The notes under the pieces: generated by a model
Database searches by the model: none
What the model was told of the DNA's origin: nothing
Seen by the model: the letters and a program-made list of their open reading frames with translations, nothing else
Assembly (NCBI RefSeq): GCF_004359215.1
Contig: NC_090610.1
Coordinates: 10,681,083 to 10,745,082 of the forward strand
Direction of reading: 5' to 3'
Source of the DNA: Bremia lactucae
Lineage: Eukaryota; Oomycota; Peronosporomycetes; Peronosporales; Peronosporaceae
Length of the DNA: 64,000 bases
Shown: piece after piece, positions 57,227-64,000 of the stretch
Position numbering within the stretch: position 1 is the stretch's first letter
Layout: each line of letters opens with the position of its first letter
Made by a program: the position numbers and the translations under genes

Positions 57227-57648
57227 CTAATTAGCTGTAGGACGTTGATTATCGGAAGCACGCGGCGGTGAAGCACGCTTCTCTATCCTTGTCGGATGAA
57301 GACGCCCCTTGTGCTTGCAGTCATGAGCATGTCGATGATTCTTCTCGCCACTACCTGATTCGTCGGATTCATCATCACTTTCACTGGAGCTCTCACCAAA
57401 GTCTCTCTTTTTGTGAAAGATGCAGCATTCTATAACACCGTTCACTCAATAATATAAAAACAACAGCTTGAGGTTTTGGGATCGAGCGACGTACTGTTCG
57501 AGCGCTTCCGTCCTAGGTGTTCGTTGTTTACAACATTTTCATCAAACGTTACGTGTGGTCGTGGCTGCAATTCCATGCGGTATGTATGCGATGCACTTGT
57601 GAAGGACGGTGTCGTTACTACTACAGTCGCCACATCTTCATGCGCCAT
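57227..57648 (-). CDS. Protein phosphatase 1 inhibitor-3 (YPI1/PPP1R11 family)
   Basis: Two exons: 57648-57495 and 57429-57227, with a 65-bp GTACGT..TAG intron; 118 residues, the usual size for this small intrinsically disordered family. The signature HVTFDENVVNNEHLGRKRSN spans the splice and continues KCCIFHKKRDFGESSSESDD, matching the W/F-x-E-x-x-V-D-N-E-x-x-x-x-x-S-K-C-C core of inhibitor-3. A His/Cys-containing tail (HRHAHDCKHKGR) follows. It regulates the catalytic subunit of PP1 in the nucleus of other eukaryotes. The core Trp of animal proteins is Phe here. Converges on SUZ12, about 206 bp between stops. Confidence 0.88.
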
Positions 57649-58435
57649 TCCGTTAAGTGTATTCTCAAAATAATATCGAACTAGTGTAAATTTAACTACT
57701 GCTAGTGAAAGCGCGAAACTCTCGATCTCGAAATTTACGAAGAGTAAAATTAACAAAGTTAGGACGCAAACTCATTTTGAAATCATCAGCTTGGTTGTTT
57801 GCCAAGAAAAATACTAACTAATTAAAGGCACTTTTGGGCTTCTTAATTGCTATGTAAAATAAATAATTATTTTCAGGCCTATAAATTGATTGTTCTAATT
57901 TGAAGAGACCCTATGCCAAAAGGCTAAATACGAAAAGCACTTCGTTTTGACATACATTTCATCAATAAATCGACAATATGACTTGAAGTCAAAGGCAATG
58001 TCGAAAGTTTTAAGCCAGTGATATAAGCCAGTGATTTAAAACATTCAAATGTATCTTAGCTTCAGACAATGTTGCGTCAGACACAACTTCAACTTTTGTG
58101 ATCATCACTCCAAGGACAGACTGCAGCCCGCACTATGTTCACACTGCACGAATCGCCATAAGTTCACGTATTTTGAAGAGAAGAAGATGTTTGCCTTTCT
58201 CAAACCTCTTTTTACATCTTGTTCTCACCTTAGTGTCGTCCTGGCTAATTTACAGCGCCTATAGACTTGAGTGAAAGCGAGAAGAGACGACATTTCGGGT
58301 GCAACGCGATTACATTTGCACTAAAATACGGGAAACCCTTTCTCGACCGGCGAAGGTTTGACATGAAGCCTCCAAAGGTGTTGCTCTCACTGTAAGTTTC
58401 TCCACCTAAGAAGACAGAATTCAGCGACATCACCC
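57649..58435. other. Intergenic, no gene recognised
   Basis: AT-rich upstream half and a mixed second half. Short frames only. Likely holds promoters of the flanking divergent genes (inhibitor-3 to the left, zinc-finger gene to the right). Confidence 0.45.
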
Positions 58436-59789
58436 ATGGACACGCTACAAAAGACGTCAATGCACTCGCCAGGGCTCACTGCGCGTATCAAGCGTGAGGT
58501 AACGTACAGCGCAATGGACCTCCAGCAAGACATCAACGGCTGGCAAATTTTCACCGGGATGACTCCAAGCGGTCACAACGATCATGTTTCTTGGCTTCAC
58601 TTCCCTGTAGCACAGCCTTGTGTCGAAAATACCGATCTCGAATTTACCGATCGCCAGTATGGATCCCTCATCAAGATGCTTCTGCTTATTCACAGTGTCA
58701 TATAACTCTTTCCGTTGTGTTGTACTATTGCAGGCTTGACCCACTTGAGTGGGTTGAGCTGCTTGAGCAGACCGAGTGTCTGGATTATGTCAGCCCCGAT
58801 ATCGATGCCTGCATCGAGCGACAGTCTCGGATGGAAGGTAATCAAGAGCTTGATCTTACTGGCCGAGAGTTTGTCGACAGTCCCGCGATACTAAAAATAT
58901 CATTGCTGGGCTCCCTTCCGTCCGCGGAATCCTCAGCATTACTGATGCCGGTGATAGGTACTCACAGAAGCTTTTGAAAAGATTTTTTCTGTCGCTATCT
59001 GAGTTATTGCTTGTGTGTATTTCTTTGTACTGTAAGCAGGCAATTTGGCACGGCGTCCTGGTCTGCGCGAGCATATTCCACGCCAATCACTGGTAGAACA
59101 TACGGAGGACCATCGCACGGGCATGTATCCTGCGATGGCTGAAAAATATGCTCAGACGAAGAGGCCTGCAAGGAGGAGCAACGTGGCTGTGGAGCCATGC
59201 GCGAGCACTTCAACATCTCGATCGGCTAGCAGGTCGCTTAGCTTCGAAGATACTCAGCGTTCTAAAACTCGACACAAGCGTGCATCATGGAGTGGGCACT
59301 CACGTGTGTCAAACACATCAACTGCGTCGCGACGCGAATGCAAGTCGGCCAGAAAGTCAAAAGACTGCATAATTCCTGGATGCACTAAAGGCGCACGGTC
59401 ACGAGGCTTGTGTAAGCGACATGGCGGCGGAAAGCGCTGTACCCATTCGGGGTGTTCTCGCAGCGATCAAGGGGGCGGCTTTTGCATTGCCCACGGCGGA
59501 GGTTCGCTGTCGATATCGCTAAAAATCTCATTCATTTCATTCTTTCCTGATTCTGTTTTCACCCAGGAAAACGTTGCGCCGCCGAAGGCTGCAAAAATTC
59601 AGCTCAATCTCGAGGACTCTGCAAAAGCCATGGAGGTGTCTTGTAAATAAACATCGTCTTTTGTTTCATTCTAATATTTAAAAATCTTGCGTGCTAGGCG
59701 GAAAGAGATGCCGATCAAAAGGATGTGCCAAAAGCAGCCAAGCAAAAGGATTTTGTCGTGGCCACAGAACGGAAACCACTCAACATTAG
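58436..59789 (+). CDS. WRKY19-type Cys/His zinc-finger repeat protein
   Basis: Probable exons: 58436-about 58694, 58734-58957, 59040-59501, 59567-59635 and 59698-59789. The last four join in phase; the first join is off by one base with the visible GT and AG, so that boundary is unresolved. After an unassigned N-terminus (LDPLEWVELLEQTECLDYVS) and a basic Ser-rich stretch come four C-x4-C..C-x-x-H repeats: CIIPGCTKGARSRGLCKRH, CTHSGCSRSDQGGGFCIAH, CAAEGCKNSAQSRGLCKSH and CRSKGCAKSSQAKGFCRGH, linked by GGGKR. These match the repeats of plant WRKY19-like proteins, which are widespread in oomycetes; function not established. Repeats three and four are encoded by separate exons with phase-1 boundaries at the GGG linker. 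Confidence 0.78.
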
Positions 59790-59922
59790 CTATCACACAT
59801 TGCAATCAGATCGATGGATGCTAATAAAAGTGTAGAACTAAAATGCAAGTTGAACTTTTCTATTACGATTGGCAGAAATGATTGAATTTTTGTAGTTGTC
59901 ATTTCACTTCTGCGTGAGCAAT

Positions 59923-62796
59923 ATGGCAAATATTGAGATAGAGGTCCGTATCCCTTGCAAAATTACCCGACCTTCAGCTTAGTCTACTTATGTGTCAAAG
60001 CAGTGCATAAAAAATGTGGCGCTTGAGATCTCACGTGATGACGGAAAAATCGAGAGCAAGCTACTTCAGACCGACATAGCGCTTCGAAAGGAAGTGGGAA
60101 ACGCGCGCCTCGTTAGCGGTGACACTATGATTTGGGTTGGAAAAGGTTCTCTAACCTGCAAAGACTCGAACCATGTACCGGTTTCCACGCGTACCGTCCG
60201 TTTGGAGAATGGAAAGAGGTGTTTCGTATTCACAATTCCACTAGATGCTGTTGGTAGACAATTCTACACCGAGCTCAAAAATCAGGTCGAAGGAGTTAAA
60301 GTTCGCAAAAAGAAGCGCAAACTCCACGAAGATTTGAGTCTAGGCAAAGTCTTTACGCCCGTCAATACGCCATTGAGCCCTACCAAAGAGCCGTTACCAC
60401 TACTGACGCTTCCAGTCACCGAAACCGTGACGCTCAAGAGCAGTCCTTTAGCAGACCTCGGGATACCTCCGATGAGGCATCCTTCACCACTTTCAGTGTC
60501 CATTAAACAGTCGACTCCATATTTGCATTCTCCGTCGGATTCGCCATTCCGCTCGCCGCTTCGCAAAAAGTCACGACTTTCAAAAAGTCCATTAAGTGGA
60601 AACAGAGTATTTACAAATATGGGGGAGGTGCAAGCACGAACTCCTGCATCTAAATTGCAAAGTCCAGCTCGAGCACTAAAATTACGTGCTGGACGGAGTT
60701 CACCACATCTGAAGCGACATAGCAGTCATGCCCCTGATTCCCAGAGTAGTGATGTTAAACACGAAACTAACTTAAGTTCTGGTGAAGATGTTCGTCGTAA
60801 ATCGATCACAGGATCGATAAAGAAGCGTGTTCGGTCGCTTAAGCTGATACTGGATAATGATTCAAGTATCAAAGAGGCCGAGGCGCAAGCTCAAAACAAG
60901 TTAACCTCCCATTTTTTGCAGATGAACCTACCACCAAGTTTTCATGACAAAAGTGCTCGCAAATTTAATGTGCCGGTGGATATTGGGTCGGAAGGTAGAG
61001 ATATTGTGGACGCTAATGTCACTGCAGTGATTGCGAGCGAATCACCAGAAGATGGAGCTAAAAGAAGCACCCATGGATTACTAAATTTGGGCAACTACTG
61101 CTACATGAATGCAATTGTGCAGGCGCTAGCAGCACTTCCTGAGTTTGTAACTGCTGTTTTAGATGAAGGAAACTTGCTTAGAGCCATACAAATGCATTTA
61201 AACCGAAACTCAAAGGGCAAGACGATGGAGCAAGTCAAGACTGTTTTCAATAAGTGGCGGACTAGCGGTGACGCCAAACAACTCCCTTTGCAATACACCT
61301 TAAGTCAAATGCTTCAGCGAGTTGCCAATGGCAGCGAGACGCCAATAAACCCAGAGCCACTCAAAAACGTGATGGGAAAGAAGAATTCCATATTTGCAAC
61401 GTATGTGCTTTTTAATAGTAGTCTTTGGTTTTGCTGGTCTAATTAATTATATTTCACAATGCTGCTGCTATTGTAGGCATTTTCAGCAAGATGCACATGA
61501 ATTTTTGTTAAATCTCGTGTCCGAGTATGAACAAGAGCTTGTGCAAATGGTTCATGATGTAACCGCAAAGATTCAAGAGGAAGCCACAACGTCTTCCACA
61601 GCACAAAACTCCAGTCTTGTGCATTTTTTTCGTAATGACCTTAAAACAAAGTCAGCTGTACAAGAAAAAAGTGACAGATCCGTTGATGCAAAACTAGACC
61701 TCATATGTCGTCTAACTCCAGCTAAAAGCTTTCGGGCAGAGTTTAACCGCACGTTGACCTGTCGAAAGTGTGGCTACAGCCGAAAACAGCCCGAGACATT
61801 CTACGATTTCTCGCTGGATCTACCTTGTAAATCTTTTTCTGAGCCACAATGTATCGCCGAGCAAGAACCTCAAGCACAACCATCACCTGAAAAGCAATGC
61901 TTTTGCGATCTTACGGCGGTATCAGCTCGAGAGGGGTATTATTGCTGCCCAAAGGCTTCCTGCAGTTATCAACAAAAAATTGAGAATGGAGTTGAGCCAG
62001 CTAAGTCTCCTGCCAAACCCACAATTGCAGTGATGAAATCTACTGTGTCGCCATTAATGTCTACTGGTGATTGTGCAAGTCGGCCCCAACACATTGAGCT
62101 AGGATCATTAATACGAAAGCAATTTGATATCGAAGTGCTACAAGTAAACTGTGAGCAGTGCAAAGAAGGAAGAGAAGCACAGTCAGCTTACGAGATACAG
62201 TCGCTTCCGTCAGTCCTTGTTTTTCACTTAAAGCGCTTCGAAGTCAATCCCCATACTGGCGACTTATATAAGCGATGCGATCCAATTGTCCCTCCAGCCA
62301 AAATTGATTTAGCAAATTTTATCAACTTAGCTTCATCAACGGGGGGTGAAACTCGATATGCTTTGAAAGTACGTATTTTGCGTATGGCCATATCTAATGT
62401 AACGTCTCTTTGGTGTCGTGTTGCAGAGTGTTATTCACCACATTGGTAAAACCATTGACGAAGGCCACTACGTTGCTGACGTCTGCAATACAAATGCTCA
62501 GTGGATCCGTCGGAACGACACACATGAATCTATGGTGCGCATTTTGTGTCATCTGTTTCTGCAGTTTCTTAGTAATATTTTTCGTGTTTTAGATTTCGGA
62601 AGAATGTGCACTGCAAGCATATCGAAGCCAAGAATCGTGCTATATGTTCTTTTACACTAAATTTCAGAGAAGTGGCGACGAAAATGGCAAAGAAAACTTA
62701 CTAGTGAATCGTGTCAACGCTCCAGACGAAAATGAAAAAAACTTTAGCCACCAACAACAAGGTAGTTCGATAAATGAGCTGCGGGCTTTCTTGTAA
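59923..62796 (+). CDS. Ubiquitin-specific protease, USP37-like
   Basis: Exons: start to 61400, 61477-62368, 62427-62534 and 62593-62796, with in-phase joins. The start is unresolved: from the ATG at 59923 the frame meets a TAG at 59980 unless a 39-bp intron (59944-59982) is removed; the clear coding frame begins by 59992. About 360 residues of a PH-like then Ser/Pro-rich disordered N-terminus precede the catalytic domain. Cys box: HGLLNLGNYCYMNAIVQAL, with Tyr where Thr is usual. Then FQQDAHEFLLNLVSEYEQEL, a zinc-binding pair (CRKCGYS and NCEQCKEG), SVLVFHLKRFEVNP and the His box HIGKTIDEGHYVADVCN, ending ESCYMFFY. The family cleaves ubiquitin from proteins; USP37/26/29 share the PH-like N-terminus, so nuclear or cell-cycle roles are likely. 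Confidence 0.85.
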
Positions 62797-63379
62797 GTCT
62801 CAAGAGCCGTTAGCACGGCTGTTAAATGGGTATATTATAAATGTTTTTCAATAATCTCACCTCGCCACGGCATCTTCAACTTTATATTGACTTCACTGCA
62901 CATTATAAAACAAATGCATGGTTGATAAATTTAGTGCATATTAGCAAATATATTGTGACGGCACTTTGACTGTGCAATACGTTTTCTTATGGGTCAATAA
63001 GTTTTTAATCCAGGAACAAAATTGTTTTTTTGGTAAAAGTAAGCCTCTTATTTGCGTCACAATTTCACGCACCATGAAAGACACCTTCTGCGACTGATAA
63101 AGCTCACAAGGATGCGATAAGTTGTATCGCTTGAATAGAAAGTGTCAAGTTGACATTGCTGCGGTTAAGGTCGCTCTCTGAGCACTTTGTTTAGCAAATT
63201 CAAAAGATTTGTCAACGCATATCATGTAGGCGGGCACGTCGTAATGCGGCCACGCTCTACTTAGCACACACCCTAGCACAGCGAGGAAGCGGTTTGCACC
63301 TGCTTCTCTTGCGTGCAGTGAGGTAGTTGTGGTGGGCGCGCAAGCGACCTCACCCAACACACTAAGAACTCTGGTGAAG
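62797..63379. other. Intergenic, no gene recognised
   Basis: AT-rich first half. The second half is GC-richer with a short minus-strand frame (63360-63145) lacking recognisable motifs. Downstream region of the deubiquitinase. Confidence 0.45.
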
Positions 63380-63777
63380 TGACGTCACGGGAGCGGTAAT
63401 CCGTCTCCTCGTGCGCACTTACCAAGTAGGTAGTAAATTTCAGACTGATTTATATTTAATAGAATTAAATACAAATACCTATTTTTACCAATTAAAATGA
63501 TATCTCTATAGATATCATTTAATATGTATTGCGAGCGTATCTTTATAGATACCTCGCGTAACTGATGACGCTAGCCGTCATCATGGATGACGCTGGGCGT
63601 CATCCCTCCTAATGTGAATGCACCCATGTGCATCACATCCACAAGGGTTGGTCACAAATGTGCACCACACCCGAGTGTTGGGTCTAATTACTATTATTTA
63701 GTAATTGACCATCCCCTTAAGTACCAAATGTACTTAATGGGGACTGTGTAACATTAGGGCAACTCTAGCCCGTTACA
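63380..63777 (-). repeat. LTR of a minus-strand Gypsy element (family C)
   Basis: In element orientation it begins TGTAACGGGCTAGAG at 63777, next to a polypurine tract, so it is the 3' LTR of an element lying to the right. It contains paired short palindromes (GATATCTCTATAGATATC; GATGACGC..GCGTCATC). The far end is placed at TGACGTCA (63380) tentatively; a site near 63425 is an alternative. Confidence 0.6.
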
Positions 63778-63778
63778 C

Positions 63779-63796
63779 CATCCCCCTCTTTAAGAA
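63779..63796 (-). other. Polypurine tract, family C
   Basis: Plus strand CATCCCCCTCTTTAAGAA; on the minus strand this reads as a purine run ending in GGGGGATG next to the LTR, close to the family A tract. Confidence 0.65.
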
Positions 63797-63909
63797 CGAA
63801 TTTACATTTTTAAATTCGACAGAGTAGAGAGAGGAACTGCGAGCAGCTTTACGCGCCGCTAGTTCACTCGATCACTCTCGCGCACGTGTTTCTATACACG
63901 GCGCCCAAG

Positions 63910-64000
63910 ATGCCACCTAAAAGGGGCCACGTTGGTGGGTCGTCTGCGAAGACGCCCACACAACCTCGCACTAAGCGCACGCGCCGCGTTAATTCGCCGG
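63910..64000 (+). CDS. Start of antisense ORF of family C element (partial)
   Basis: ATG 63910 opens a basic frame to the window end, 30 codons: MPPKRGHVGGSSAKTPTQPR then TKRTRRVNSP. It lies 132 bp inside the LTR on the strand opposite to the predicted gag-pol, the same arrangement as the antisense frames at 40020, 3915 and 16258. Its short basic KR-rich start resembles the family A N-terminus in composition. Only the beginning is visible, so it may be chance. Confidence 0.4.
   Translation, partial: MPPKRGHVGGSSAKTPTQPRTKRTRRVNSP

Noticed and set aside
63145..63360. 71-codon minus-strand frame downstream of the deubiquitinase
   Set aside because: No motif, no splice support, and it ends at the LTR boundary.

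Overview
This is eukaryotic DNA, most likely from a plant-associated oomycete (Peronosporales: Phytophthora or a downy mildew). I infer this from very short GT-AG introns (about 48-115 bp), gene pairs only 70-210 bp apart, WRKY19-type Cys/His zinc-finger repeats, centriole (SPD-2/CEP192-like) and PRC2 genes, and blocks of chromodomain Ty3/Gypsy and Ty1/Copia retrotransposons. There is no operon structure, and I recognised no tRNA, rRNA or CRISPR array.

Layout. 1-1953: remains of Gypsy gag on the minus strand and a putative LTR. 1954-16796: an old Gypsy element (family B, plus strand) carrying a nested younger Gypsy insertion (family A, minus strand, 3204-10256, target-site duplication GCTAC). 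17716-26399: a gene island with a dienelactone-hydrolase-like protein (-), SEC62 (+), a secreted purple acid phosphatase (-), cyclin C (+) and a flavin monooxygenase (+). 26679-28068: a perfect 57-bp inverted repeat and a putative LTR. 28069-40927: a second family A element (+). Its 5,044-bp gag-pol core appears twice in tandem, the copies meeting at a single N, so the duplication is probably an assembly product. 40933-44960: decayed Copia and Gypsy fragments. 45159-46127: a non-autonomous element with terminal inverted repeats. 46298-62796: a second gene island with a mitochondrial pyrimidine-nucleotide carrier (-), a CEP192/SPD-2-like protein (+), a large unrecognised discoidin-fold protein (-), SUZ12 (+), a protein phosphatase 1 inhibitor-3 homologue (-), a WRKY19-type zinc-finger protein (+) and a USP37-like deubiquitinase (+). 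63380-64000: LTR and 3' end of another Gypsy element (family C, minus strand) running off the window.

The host genes are mostly unrelated housekeeping and chromatin functions arranged as tight divergent or convergent pairs. I rebuilt exon structures by eye from splice sites and reading phase; most close exactly in frame, and those that do not are flagged.

The most unusual signal is an antisense reading frame in the Gypsy elements. In family A (two insertions), family B and apparently family C, an ATG lies just inside the polypurine tract on the strand opposite gag-pol. In A and B the frame runs back across the chromodomain and the integrase-chromodomain linker and ends in a predicted coiled coil near the integrase C-terminal KPY motif. 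In the younger A copy it is open for 362 codons although the sense pol is broken. Also notable: loss of the catalytic Asp of the retroviral-type protease in both families, two in-frame snap-back inverted duplications in the young element, and an 8-bp tandem duplication that frameshifts the discoidin-fold gene.
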